A stretch of DNA of 64,000 bases from DASSSY01 sp035708205 (GCA_035708205.1 DASSSY010000003.1:179781-243780); one strand, 5' to 3'. Positions 42,145 to 50,554 are shown, counted from the stretch's first letter. The notes: generated by a model not told the origin, from the letters alone. Made by a program: numbers and translations.

Positions 42145-43332
42145 TTAATCTTCCTCCCCCGTATTTTTCAAGGCAGATAACAAGCTGAAAGCTCCTTTTG
42201 TAACAACGGATGAATCGGGAAGTTGCCTGTTTTCAGATAACTTTACCTGAAGATAGCCATTATTTTCAGCAATCACCTGTACCGGGATCATCTGAAAGCT
42301 ATGTGGCTGATTTTTGTCTTTGACAAAGATATATCGTTTGCCTTCGGAGCGAACAACGGCCTCTTCCGGTAATACATCGGAGAGTGTTCCTGCCTGGTCG
42401 ATAAAGGCCTGAACATAAGCACCCGGAAGTAAATGCAGATTTTTATTTTCTGGAATGGTATGTACCGTTACAGAACGATCAGGCCCTATTGCTCTGCCAA
42501 TGAGAATAACCCTGGCCTTCTGTTCAGGCCGATTACTCCCCGAGATAGTAAAACGGACTTCCTGACCTTTCGTAACAGCATTGATATCCTTTTCGTAAAC
42601 GGTAAGATCAATGTGAACATCCTGCGTATTGTCTATTTGCAATAATTCTTCCTGGGCATTGATGTATTTTCCGAGGTTTGCCGATATCCTGGTAACATAC
42701 CCGTTATCGGGAGCCACAATATTGACCTTTGACCGGATATTGTTTGCCGTGAGGTCATCCGCCCGAATCCCCAACATATTCAGTTTTTGTGCCAAAGCGT
42801 TCACCGTAGCATTCAATGATTCAAATTCACTTTGGGCTTTTTGGAACGACTTACCGGCCGCTACATCTGCCTGATAAAGCTCCTTCTGCCGGGCATATTC
42901 CTGCCGGGCATATTGAAGGGCACTTTTGTTTTTCAGATAGTTCTCCTGCAAGTCCACAAATTCAGGGTTTTCCAATATAGCCAGCAAGCTGCCTTTTTTG
43001 ACGTAATCGCCATCCAGAACGTTTATTTTGCGAACAAAACCACCATAGGGAAACGTTACGGAAATTTCACTTTGGGGCGGCACATCCACCATACCATTTA
43101 CCTGCAACGAGCCATTTAGCCTTCGTTGTGTCATATTACCCAATTGAATACCGGCGTTTGCATATTGTGCCGGTGTAAGAGAAACGGAAGCCATGCTGTT
43201 ATTTTCTTCTGTTTCTGCCGCTTGTTCTGTCGGCTGTTCCGGCTTTTGTTTGGAAGAAGTACAGCCCCCTGTAACCAGTAATCCGGTAAGCGCTGTTATC
43301 AGTATCGCATTATAACGATTTTTATTTTTCAT
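42145..43332 (-). CDS. czcB: CzcB-like periplasmic adaptor lipoprotein
   Basis: 395 residues, membrane-fusion protein of a heavy-metal RND system. Lipobox TGGC puts Cys24 at the mature N-terminus. A barrel-sandwich hybrid domain (YGGFVRKINVLDGDYVKKGSLLAIL, and VNIVAPDNGYVTRI on the return strand) flanks a coiled-coil hairpin (about 125-195, LQENYLKNKSALQYARQ). Beta-barrel and membrane-proximal domains follow. It links the inner-membrane pump to its outer-membrane factor. It starts 26 bp after the CzcA fusion gene and belongs to the same operon. Confidence 0.9.
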   Translation of the reverse strand: MKNKNRYNAILITALTGLLVTGGCTSSKQKPEQPTEQAAETEENNSMASVSLTPAQYANAGIQLGNMTQRRLNGSLQVNGMVDVPPQSEISVTFPYGGFVRKINVLDGDYVKKGSLLAILENPEFVDLQENYLKNKSALQYARQEYARQKELYQADVAAGKSFQKAQSEFESLNATVNALAQKLNMLGIRADDLTANNIRSKVNIVAPDNGYVTRISANLGKYINAQEELLQIDNTQDVHIDLTVYEKDINAVTKGQEVRFTISGSNRPEQKARVILIGRAIGPDRSVTVHTIPENKNLHLLPGAYVQAFIDQAGTLSDVLPEEAVVRSEGKRYIFVKDKNQPHSFQMIPVQVIAENNGYLQVKLSENRQLPDSSVVTKGAFSLLSALKNTGEED

Positions 43333-43358
43333 TTTGATGTATTTTTTAAGTTTAGTAT

Positions 43359-46300
43359 TTATTCTTCGGCCGTTAGATATTCCAACTGGATTACTGCGAG
43401 GTTATATTGACGGATGATATCGAGGTAGTCATTTTGGATGCCCAATGCCTGCCGCAGATTCTGAATATATTCAACATAACCTATTTCTCCGCTCTTATAG
43501 CCCGCCTGGGCATTGGATAAGATCAACTGAGCCTGAGGCAGGGCATTTTTCTGGTAATAGTCAAGGCTTTGACTGTATTTCTTGAAATCCTCCAGGGCTT
43601 TGGTGAAGACGCTCTGTAGATTTTTATGATAGAGCGCTTGTTGTGTTCTCGCTTGTTCTATGGCAATGTCTGCTGCCTTAACACGCTGTATCTGGGGACG
43701 AGGCCAAAGCGGAATGGCCAGACCAGCGCTGAAAACACTATAACGCCGGTCATTGATACCCATAAAAGTCTGGCTGCTGATTCCCAGCGTGATATCCGGC
43801 ATCAATAAAGACCGTTCTACCTTTTTTTCAGCCTCTTGTACCCTGACTTGTTGTTGCAGATATTTCAACAGCGGATTCTGGTTAAGCTGCGTACTATCCG
43901 GTTGTTGCCAGGAGGCTTCTTTAGGCAATAAGCTATCTGAAACAATGCTGACTTGCAGACCGGTATTCAGCACGCTTTGCAAGTCTGCCCTGGCGGCCCG
44001 GATATCGGCTTCGTTCTGCCGGGTACGGGTTTGCAATTGCATAACCTGTGAGCTTGCATTGGCTTGCTCAAGACGATTTGTTTCGCCCGTTTTATAGCGT
44101 AATTCAGCAGCATGCAGAAAATCGGTGTAAATACTGTCCTGCTGTAATAACAGACGATGAAGCGCTTTTAAATAAGCCAGTTGATACCAACTGTTCTTTA
44201 CATCTCTGGTCAGCTCATTTTGGGTAAGCGTTCTACCCAAACGGCTACGCTCCACCCGTTCGCTCCCCAACTGCGTGCGCCGGGCGTACACGGTAGGAAA
44301 AGCAATGCTTTGTGAAAGACCCAGCTCGTTATCGTTCACTGTGGGCTCGTTTATTTTTCCCCAGCTTCCGGTAAGTACTGTTTTACCCGGATCAAAAGCT
44401 GTCTTTTTCAGTGTCCGGTTATATTCAATATCCAGGTCCGCATTTTTTACCGTAAGGTTTTGCCGTTGCGCTACATTTAAAGCCTGTTCAAGACTAAGGT
44501 GCAAAACGGTATCCTGCTTCACCTCTGTCTGTGCAGATGACCTCATTGGTGTAAGCAGAGTACAACCTGCTGCTATTCCAATAAATAAAGCGACCGGCGT
44601 TTTTTCGAATTTTCCTTTAAACCTGATCTTTTCAAATAAGACGTACAAAACAGGAAGTACTACCAGCGTCAGCAACGTAGAAGTGATCAGACCGCCAATA
44701 ACGACCGTAGCCAACGGCCGCTGTACTTCGGCGCCTGCCGTGGTGGAAATAGCCATAGGCAAAAAGCCGAGGGATGCCACCGTTGCCGTCATCAGTACAG
44801 GGCGCAATCGTACTCTTGTTCCCTCTAATACTCGTTTATACACATCGTCTATTCCGTCCTTTTTTAATTGATTAAATTCGCTGATTAGTACAATACCATT
44901 CAATACGGCTACACCGAACAAGGCAATAAAGCCAACACCTGCCGAAATGCTAAAAGGCATACCCCTTAACCATAGGGAAATAACACCCCCTATAGCGGCC
45001 AGCGGTATGGCAGTGAAAATAAGCAACCCCTGCTTGAAGGAACTGAAGGCAAAAAATAACAAAATAAAGATCAGCAGCAAGGCTGCCGGTAAAGCCACGG
45101 AAAGCCGTTGTTTGGCATGTACAAGATTCTCAAACTGTCCTCCATAAGTAACAGTATATCCGGGTGGCAGTTTCAGTTTGGCATCTATTTTTCCACGTAT
45201 TTCATCAACAATACTCTGCACATCCCGGTTACGGACATTAAAACCGACCATGATCCGCCGCCTGGTTTCATCCCGCTGGATTTGATTTGGGCCGTCCTTA
45301 ATGCTGATGTCAGCTACCTGACTAAGCGGCACCTGTCCGCCGTGCGGCAACGGCACATAGATGTCATCAAAGTTGGCCAGGGATTTTCGGTAAGCAGTAT
45401 CCAGTCTTACCACCAGGTCGAACCGGCGCTCGCCCTCAAATACCAGCCCCGCCGATTTACCTGCAAAGGCGGTTTGCACCGTATTGTTCAGATCTTCAAT
45501 GTTCAATCCATATTTGGCTATTTGCGGACGGTCGAAATGCACTACGATCTGTGGCAGCCCGGTGATTTGCTCAACATAGACATCGGTGGCCCCGTTTACA
45601 GTCCGTACAATACCGCCTGTTTCTTCGGCAAGATGAGCTAAGCTATCCAGGTCATCGCCATATATTTTAAGCACCACATCCTGCTTGGAACCGGTCATCA
45701 GTTCGTTGAAGCGCATTTGTATGGGTTGCTGAAAGCTGAAGCTGACGCCGGGCAATACAGCCAGGGCTTTGCTCATAGTATCGGCCAGTTCCTCGCGGTT
45801 ATCCGCTGTTACCCATTCATCTTTATTTTTCAAAAGCACCATAAGGTCTACCGCTTCTATGGGCATGGGATCGGTTGGAATTTCAGAAGATCCTATTTTA
45901 CCCACTACTTCTTTTACTTCCGGGAATTTTTTCAGCAATATGCGCGCGGCCTTGTCTGAAGCCTGAACGGTTTCAGTCAGTGAACTTCCTGGTAGTAAAC
46001 GCATTTCCACCGCAAAATCTCCTTCGTCCAATTGTGGGATGAATTCTCCACCCATACGGGAAAAGATAAAGGCCGCTATCCCGAATGCTCCTACTGCAAT
46101 AAACAGTACAATCCATTTCCTTCTGAGCGCCCAACGAATGACCGGCTCATAAACCTTTAGCAGCCTTTCCATCATCCGGTCTGAGAGGTTTCGTTTATGG
46201 GAAGTCTTCCGGGGCAATACAATGGAAGCCATCATAGGTACATAAGTCAATGAAAGGATCAATGCACCCAGAATAGCAAAAGCGACGGTTTCGGCCATAG

Positions 46301-47738
46301 GACGAAACATCTTTCCTTCAATACCGGTCAACGCAAGAATAGGAAGATAAACAATCAGAATGATGATTTGGCCGAATGCTGCCGAGCTCATCATTTTACC
46401 CGCCGATTCATAGACCTGCTCATTCATCTGAGCGGCATTCAGCCTGGCGATACCGGCATGGTGATGCTTGCTTTGCAATATCCTATGCATTACCGCCTCC
46501 ACGATGATCACGGCCCCGTCAACAATGAGCCCGAAATCCAGAGCGCCAAGGCTCATCAGGTTACCTGAAACGCCGAAAACATCCATCATACCGAGGGCAA
46601 AAAGCATGGCCAAGGGAATGACTGATGCCACTAATAGCCCGCTGCGCAGGTTTCCTAAAAAGAGCACCAGCACGAAGATGACGATCAACGCACCCTCCAA
46701 CAGGTTTTTGCCAACCGTGTGAATGGCCCGGCTTACTAATTCGCTGCGATCCAGGAATGGCTCTACGACTACCCCTTGAGGGAGTGTCTTTTGTATCTCT
46801 GATACTTTCTGCTTTACGTCTTTGATGACCTGGTTAGAATTTTCTCCTTTGAGCATCAGTACAATGCCACCGACCACCTCGCCGTTTCCATTGCGCGTCA
46901 TGGCACCATAGCGCACGGCATGCCCCAACCGCACATTCGCCACATCTCTTATCACTACAGGAATACCGGAAGGATTTACCTTAACCACAATCTGGCCGAT
47001 GTTTTTCAAGCTGTCCACCCGACCTTCTGTACGGATAAAATAGGCATTCGGTCCCTTTTCAATATAAGCGCCACCGGTATTTTGGTTGTTTTGTTCCAAA
47101 GCAGTAAAAATATCCGCTATGGTTATATTAGCAGCTCTCAGTTTTTGAGGGTCAATGGCAATCTCATACTGTTTTAAATAACCGCCAAAGCTGCTCACAT
47201 CGGCGACGCCAGGTGTACCCAGCAATTGTCGACGCACAATCCAATCCTCAATGGTGCGCAATTGCATGGGAGTATATTTTTCTTCATAACCTTTCTCGGG
47301 TCGTACTACATATTGGTAAATTTCACCCAGCCCGGTGGTAACGGGGGCCATCTTAGGTGTGCCCGCACCTTCAGGAATCTGTTCTTTGGCCTCGCCAAGC
47401 CGTTCCTGCACCTGCTGACGTGCCCAATAAATATCTTTATTGTCTTCAAAAACAATAGTCACAACAGATAATCCAAACCGGGAAATGGAACGTATTTCTT
47501 TTACATCCGGTATGGTAGCCATACTGATCTCTACCGGGTAAGTGACGAGTTGCTCAACTTCCTGTGCAGCCAGAGACGGACTTGATGTAATCACCTGCAC
47601 CTGGTTATTAGTGATATCCGGTACTGCATCTATTGGTAACCTGGTTAGGGAATAAACACCCCAAATAATCAAACCAAGGGTAAATAAACCAATGATCAGC
47701 TTGTTTTCGATTGAAAACCTGATAATTTTGTTTAACAT
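43359..47738 (-). CDS. czcA: CzcA heavy-metal RND pump fused to outer-membrane factor
   Basis: 1459 residues. Residues 1 to about 1040 are a complete HME-RND pump with 12 transmembrane helices; helix 4 carries DFGLIVDGAVIIVEA (about 400), the pattern of the Zn/Co/Cd group and not of CusA. Then comes a hydrophobic stretch KTPVALFIGIAAGCTLLTP ending in SSAQ (about 1042-1067), which looks like an internal signal peptide. Residues from about 1070 to the end are a TolC/CzcC-like outer-membrane factor with two helical repeats (LSLEQALNVAQRQNLTVKNA; KTGETNRLEQANASSQV; YKSGEIGYVEYIQNLRQA). Such fusions are known in Bacteroidota. Proton-driven efflux of Zn2+, Co2+ and Cd2+ across the envelope is predicted. 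Confidence 0.92.
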   Translation of the reverse strand: MLNKIIRFSIENKLIIGLFTLGLIIWGVYSLTRLPIDAVPDITNNQVQVITSSPSLAAQEVEQLVTYPVEISMATIPDVKEIRSISRFGLSVVTIVFEDNKDIYWARQQVQERLGEAKEQIPEGAGTPKMAPVTTGLGEIYQYVVRPEKGYEEKYTPMQLRTIEDWIVRRQLLGTPGVADVSSFGGYLKQYEIAIDPQKLRAANITIADIFTALEQNNQNTGGAYIEKGPNAYFIRTEGRVDSLKNIGQIVVKVNPSGIPVVIRDVANVRLGHAVRYGAMTRNGNGEVVGGIVLMLKGENSNQVIKDVKQKVSEIQKTLPQGVVVEPFLDRSELVSRAIHTVGKNLLEGALIVIFVLVLFLGNLRSGLLVASVIPLAMLFALGMMDVFGVSGNLMSLGALDFGLIVDGAVIIVEAVMHRILQSKHHHAGIARLNAAQMNEQVYESAGKMMSSAAFGQIIILIVYLPILALTGIEGKMFRPMAETVAFAILGALILSLTYVPMMASIVLPRKTSHKRNLSDRMMERLLKVYEPVIRWALRRKWIVLFIAVGAFGIAAFIFSRMGGEFIPQLDEGDFAVEMRLLPGSSLTETVQASDKAARILLKKFPEVKEVVGKIGSSEIPTDPMPIEAVDLMVLLKNKDEWVTADNREELADTMSKALAVLPGVSFSFQQPIQMRFNELMTGSKQDVVLKIYGDDLDSLAHLAEETGGIVRTVNGATDVYVEQITGLPQIVVHFDRPQIAKYGLNIEDLNNTVQTAFAGKSAGLVFEGERRFDLVVRLDTAYRKSLANFDDIYVPLPHGGQVPLSQVADISIKDGPNQIQRDETRRRIMVGFNVRNRDVQSIVDEIRGKIDAKLKLPPGYTVTYGGQFENLVHAKQRLSVALPAALLLIFILLFFAFSSFKQGLLIFTAIPLAAIGGVISLWLRGMPFSISAGVGFIALFGVAVLNGIVLISEFNQLKKDGIDDVYKRVLEGTRVRLRPVLMTATVASLGFLPMAISTTAGAEVQRPLATVVIGGLITSTLLTLVVLPVLYVLFEKIRFKGKFEKTPVALFIGIAAGCTLLTPMRSSAQTEVKQDTVLHLSLEQALNVAQRQNLTVKNADLDIEYNRTLKKTAFDPGKTVLTGSWGKINEPTVNDNELGLSQSIAFPTVYARRTQLGSERVERSRLGRTLTQNELTRDVKNSWYQLAYLKALHRLLLQQDSIYTDFLHAAELRYKTGETNRLEQANASSQVMQLQTRTRQNEADIRAARADLQSVLNTGLQVSIVSDSLLPKEASWQQPDSTQLNQNPLLKYLQQQVRVQEAEKKVERSLLMPDITLGISSQTFMGINDRRYSVFSAGLAIPLWPRPQIQRVKAADIAIEQARTQQALYHKNLQSVFTKALEDFKKYSQSLDYYQKNALPQAQLILSNAQAGYKSGEIGYVEYIQNLRQALGIQNDYLDIIRQYNLAVIQLEYLTAEE

Positions 47739-47740
47739 AT

Positions 47741-47917
47741 CTACTTAAAATAAGACATCCAATGGATGACCATTCCGATAATAGCGAGGATTAGTACGGT
47801 AATACCAACTATAAGAGCAATAATCCTAACAACCCGCATCCACAGCGGCTTTTTAGGGCGCTTATAGCTATAACCCTGATAATGCTTCTTACCGGATGAT
47901 CCTGACTTTTTAGCCAT
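47741..47917 (-). CDS. 58-residue single-span membrane protein upstream of czcA
   Basis: Small ORF with ATG at 47917 and stop two bases before the czcA start. It has a basic, Gly/Ser-rich N-terminus (MAKKSGSSGKKHYQGYSYKR), then one strong transmembrane helix (about 28-52, VVRIIALIVGITVLILAIIG) and a short tail. The spacing of 2 bp and the A-rich context suggest translational coupling with czcA. It may be a small pump-associated subunit, as small membrane peptides are for some RND pumps; this is inference from position only. Confidence 0.6.
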   Translation of the reverse strand: MAKKSGSSGKKHYQGYSYKRPKKPLWMRVVRIIALIVGITVLILAIIGMVIHWMSYFK

Positions 47918-47990
47918 ATCATCAGATAAAAAAGTGAATAATTGATGAAAATGAATCTACACACCAAAAGGCATGTATTGAGGAAGAAAC

Positions 47991-48314
47991 TTAGGAAATC
48001 AACTGTGGAGGTTGCCAGATAGGCATATAGATATCTGTATATTCCCCCATTTTGTACCCGGTACTGAAGACCGAAAAATGATAAGGAGAAAAAGATAAAA
48101 TAGCAAAAGATTTTACTGTGGTATGAACCGAACAGCAAGAGCAACTACAAAACGGGCTACAACTATCCATTCCACTCTTTAATGAATGCCCATGATCAGC
48201 ACTGCTAATTATCTCTGTTCGGTTTGTACCAGAAAAGGCAAAAGCATCTGAACATGGCATTAAATGTAGTGCCATTATCATTGCTATCATTATACAAGAG
48301 ATAATTCGCCTCAT
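47991..48314 (-). CDS. Small exported Cys/His-rich protein of metal operon (DUF6660-like)
   Basis: 107 residues. A signal peptide ends near residue 25 (PCSDAFA). The mature part has a His/Cys-rich segment, DHGHSLKSGMDSCSPFCSCSCCSVHTT, and a C-terminal IYMPIWQPPQLIS. Proteins of this kind are found at the head of CusA/CzcA operons in Bacteroidota. The Cys/His cluster suggests periplasmic metal binding or sensing. It is the first gene of the efflux operon here, 73 bp before the small membrane gene. Confidence 0.72.
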   Translation of the reverse strand: MRRIISCIMIAMIMALHLMPCSDAFAFSGTNRTEIISSADHGHSLKSGMDSCSPFCSCSCCSVHTTVKSFAILSFSPYHFSVFSTGYKMGEYTDIYMPIWQPPQLIS

Positions 48315-48562
48315 AGAAACGCAAAAATAGCAAATTTTAGTAGAACTTTTTCATTATTCAGTGAAAAGCAGTTACAAGACAGTTTTGCTATTAAATAAGC
48401 GCTCAGTTTCAATATAGAAAAACAGTATGAACAAAATTAAAATAAACTAAGGTTATTCATTGACTGAGGACAATATTTAATAGGGAAAGCCATTCTTCCC
48501 AAAAGGTTGTATCTTTAGCTCACTTAATTAAGCTCTTTACTTCTTGGAAATATCTTGCTTCA

Positions 48563-48589
48563 ATTGCTGGCAAATTGCTGGCAAATTTC
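48563..48589. repeat. Right copy of terminal tandem motif, candidate Int/Xis arm site
   Basis: Two perfect tandem units of TTGCTGGCAAA plus TTTC, in the same orientation as the copy at 31391-31417. It lies 227 bp inside attR. Confidence 0.65.
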
Positions 48590-48661
48590 AAAAAACAGGT
48601 AAGACACACAAAAATGCGACCTCTGCAAATAGGTTCAGATAGCTGTTTTGAAAAGTAAAAT

Positions 48662-48688
48662 GGGCTATCCCACAAGACAGGATAGCCC
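48662..48688 (-). terminator. Terminator of island tRNA-Arg
   Basis: 9-bp perfect stem GGGCTATCC/GGATAGCCC with a 9-nt loop, followed by ATTTTACTTTT on the minus strand, 22 bp after the tRNA. Confidence 0.75.
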
Positions 48689-48710
48689 ACAATAACTACT
48701 TGATAATCAG

Positions 48711-48784
48711 TGACTCCGATAGGATTCAAACCTATAACCTCCTGATCCGTAGTCAGGTGCTCTATTCAATTGAGCTACGGAGCC
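48711..48784 (-). tRNA. tRNA-Arg (ACG), carried by the island
   Basis: 74-nt complete cloverleaf: acceptor GGCTCCG/CGGAGTC, D stem GCTC/GAGC, anticodon stem CCTGA/TCAGG with loop CTACGGA (anticodon ACG), T stem ATAGG/CCTAT. The 3' CCA is not encoded. It differs from the split native gene in the acceptor, anticodon and T stems but keeps the same anticodon, so it can replace it. It probably uses the native tRNA promoter, which now lies upstream of the broken 5' half. Confidence 0.92.
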
Positions 48785-48816
48785 ATTTAATAAAAACGCA
48801 ACTTTAAGAACTTAAG

Positions 48817-48834
48817 ACCTTTTGATCCGTAGTC
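48817..48834. repeat. attR direct repeat
   Basis: 18-bp copy identical to attL at 31247-31264, in the anticodon region of the split tRNA-Arg. Confidence 0.88.
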
Positions 48835-48864
48835 AAATGCTCTATTCAATTGAGCTACGGGGCC
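48817..48864 (-). pseudogene. 5' half of native tRNA-Arg (ACG), cut by island
   Basis: Acceptor 5' strand GGCCCCG, complete D arm and anticodon stem-loop (TTTGA-CTACGGA-TCAAA) are present; the sequence after it does not form a T arm. Its 3' half is at 31221-31264. Confidence 0.88.
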
Positions 48865-48884
48865 ATTCCCTTTTGTTGGGGATG

Positions 48885-48892
48885 CAAAGGTA
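48885..48892 (-). promoter_or_regulatory. Native tRNA-Arg promoter, -7 box
   Basis: TACCTTTG on the minus strand, 21 bp before the 5' end of the split tRNA. It stays outside the island and is placed to transcribe both the broken half and the intact island tRNA 32 bp further on. Confidence 0.5.
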
Positions 48893-48979
48893 AAGACATT
48901 TTCTTTAAATGCCGAATTTTTTCGGAAAAATAAAAACGGCTTTGAGCAGGCAACTCCGGGAAGCCCCTGCCACAAGGCA

Positions 48980-49735
48980 TCAACGTCCTTCCAGCCTGCT
49001 GCTGTCCGCAAATTTCACATCAGGCAGATCGGGCACATAAGGATGCTTGATCCATTGCCTGAAGTTGTACCTGATCCACATTTTCACTTCCAGGTCGGAA
49101 GCTGTCCGGGCATAGTCATAGGCAATAGGAAAGGCATTCATGAACGCCGCTAAGCTGTCGCCCTGCAGCCCGGTCAGCTTGTGGACCTCTTCAGGGGCAT
49201 ACCGGGTATCGATGAACTTTTGCTGCTCCCATTGCGCGTAGTTCTTTTGGAACCGCCACCGCTGCTTCCCCTTCCGGGAAACATTGTCCGCCAGTAAAGA
49301 AACGGGGCTGAATACGGAGGTCGTTTTCTTCTGGTCCAGGGCGCCGCTGTATATCTGCCGGCGTTCAATGGAGTCCAGCTGGTAGGCTGTCCAGCCCGGG
49401 CGGATGCTTATCTCGTGAAGCGTGATCTCCTTACGCTTCATGGGAACGGTACGGGAGATTTCCCCGTTGCCGGGCATCATGATCCGTGCCGGGAAATAGC
49501 CTTGTGAAAAAAACAATATGGAATCGCCTTTCTGCGCCTTGATACTGAAATGCCCGCGGTTATCGGAATACGCGATCCTGTCAGTGTTTTTATTGCGGAT
49601 GATAACATTGGCTATTCCGCCCTGATCGGTCATATCTATTACCATTCCACTCAAATCCTGGGCCAATACCAAATGTGGCAGAAGGGTCAGCGCAAAGACA
49701 ATGATGAGCAAGCGTATGGTCCCGGAATATAACAT
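48980..49735 (-). CDS. Exported protein with carboxypeptidase-like regulatory domain
   Basis: 251 residues. A signal peptide ends near residue 26 (LPHLVLAQ). Residues about 28-90 form a CarboxypepD_reg-like beta-sandwich (LSGMVIDMTDQGGIANVII ... DNRGHFSIKAQKGDSILFFSQGYFP). The rest is a helical, charged region (DSIERRQIYSGALDQKKTTSVFSPVSLL) often seen in Bacteroidota hypotheticals with this N-terminal domain. It is likely periplasmic; no TonB-dependent receptor barrel follows, so it is not a SusC-type transporter. It lies just outside the right end of the island. Confidence 0.72.
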   Translation of the reverse strand: MLYSGTIRLLIIVFALTLLPHLVLAQDLSGMVIDMTDQGGIANVIIRNKNTDRIAYSDNRGHFSIKAQKGDSILFFSQGYFPARIMMPGNGEISRTVPMKRKEITLHEISIRPGWTAYQLDSIERRQIYSGALDQKKTTSVFSPVSLLADNVSRKGKQRWRFQKNYAQWEQQKFIDTRYAPEEVHKLTGLQGDSLAAFMNAFPIAYDYARTASDLEVKMWIRYNFRQWIKHPYVPDLPDVKFADSSRLEGR

Positions 49736-49844
49736 GGAATAGCTGTTGTTTCAATTTTTAAGCAAATTAAACAATATAACCTTTAAGAAAAGAAAAAGTT
49801 CCGGCAATGACTTACCGGAACTGTCTTTAAAGAATAAAATCCAA

Positions 49845-50228
49845 TCATTTTTTCTTCGCGGCCACTTTCTTCGGCGCTGCCGACTTCTTGACCGCAACTT
49901 TTTTAGCCGTTGCTTTTTTAGCGACGGTTTTCTTTGCGGCGGCCTTTTTTACCGTAGCTTTCTTAGCGGCTACTTTTTTAGGGGCGGCCGCTTTTTTGAC
50001 TGCTGCCTTCTTGGGGGCCGCGGCTTTTTTGGCTTTGGTCGCTACCGTTTTTTTCGCTGCTGCCTTTTTAGGGGTCGCGGCTTTCTTGGGAGCGGCCTTC
50101 TTCGATGCCGTAGCATCTTTTACAACAGAGGCTTTTGCCGGGGCGGCCTTCTTTGTAGCGGCCTTTTTGGCGGTAGCCTTCGGCGCAGCCGGCTTCTTAG
50201 CCGCTGAGCTTTTTTTTGTGGTTGCCAT
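49845..50228 (-). CDS. Histone H1-like Lys/Ala-rich protein
   Basis: 127 residues built almost only from Ala, Lys, Pro, Thr and Val in repeats of the AAKKA / APKKAA type, ending KKVAAKKK. It resembles the C-terminal domain of eukaryotic H1 and bacterial Hc1-like proteins and should bind DNA or RNA nonspecifically. No globular domain is present. It lies 60 bp downstream of rpmA on the same strand, so it may be co-transcribed with ribosomal protein genes. The opposite strand also has long open frames here, but they are by-products of the repeat. Confidence 0.8.
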   Translation of the reverse strand: MATTKKSSAAKKPAAPKATAKKAATKKAAPAKASVVKDATASKKAAPKKAATPKKAAAKKTVATKAKKAAAPKKAAVKKAAAPKKVAAKKATVKKAAAKKTVAKKATAKKVAVKKSAAPKKVAAKKK

Positions 50229-50287
50229 ACTTATCGATTTTTGGGTTAGAAAATAAAAGCTCTTTTTATGGCAAAAACAGAGGGAGG

Positions 50288-50554
50288 TTAAGCCTCTGAT
50301 ATATCAACTTCGCTAACGGAAATAGTTGTTCTGTTCTTAGCTTTACGGTATTCCACGATACCGTCCTTCAATGCGAACAAGGTAAAATCCTTACCAATGC
50401 CTACATTTTCACCGGGATGATAAACCGTGCCCCGCTGGCGAACAATAATATTGCCCGCAATGGCCGGCTGACCACCGAAAATTTTCACGCCTAATCTTTT
50501 ACTCTGCGAATCCCGGCCGTTCTTTACGCTACCTTCACCTTTTTTGTGTGCCAT
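50288..50554 (-). CDS. rpmA: 50S ribosomal protein L27
   Basis: 88 residues. MAHKKGEGSVKNGRDSQSKRLGVK is the L27 N-terminus that reaches the peptidyl-transferase centre, and GNIIVRQRGTVYHPGENVG follows. There is no N-terminal extension of the kind cleaved in Firmicutes. It lies 69 bp after rplU, the standard pair. Confidence 0.97.
   Translation of the reverse strand: MAHKKGEGSVKNGRDSQSKRLGVKIFGGQPAIAGNIIVRQRGTVYHPGENVGIGKDFTLFALKDGIVEYRKAKNRTTISVSEVDISEA

Larger units (their letters stand above)
48315..48710. other. Non-coding right arm of the island
   Basis: About 400 AT-rich bp with no convincing gene. It presumably holds the promoter of the czc operon, and it contains the right copy of the terminal tandem motif and the tRNA-Arg terminator. 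Confidence 0.6.
31247..48834. mobile_element. 17.6-kb integrative and mobilizable element with Zn/Cd/Co resistance
   Basis: The ends are marked by the 18-bp direct repeat ACCTTTTGATCCGTAGTC, which is the anticodon region of a tRNA-Arg gene split between the two ends. Inside are a tyrosine integrase next to the left end, MobC and a BmgA-like relaxase with a probable oriT, a primase-like gene, a toxin-antitoxin pair and a metal-efflux block. There are no conjugation (tra) genes, so it would need a helper for transfer. Base composition is more AT-rich than the flanks. An intact tRNA-Arg(ACG) inside the right end replaces the gene that was broken. Confidence 0.9.

Noticed and set aside
48787..48864. 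A second functional tRNA-Arg next to the intact one
   Set aside because: Only the 5' half up to the anticodon stem is present; the following bases form no T arm or acceptor 3' strand. The matching half is at the other end of the island.
49746..50256. Two long plus-strand ORFs rich in Phe, Leu, Ala and Arg
   Set aside because: They are antisense by-products of the Lys/Ala codon repeat of the histone-like gene.
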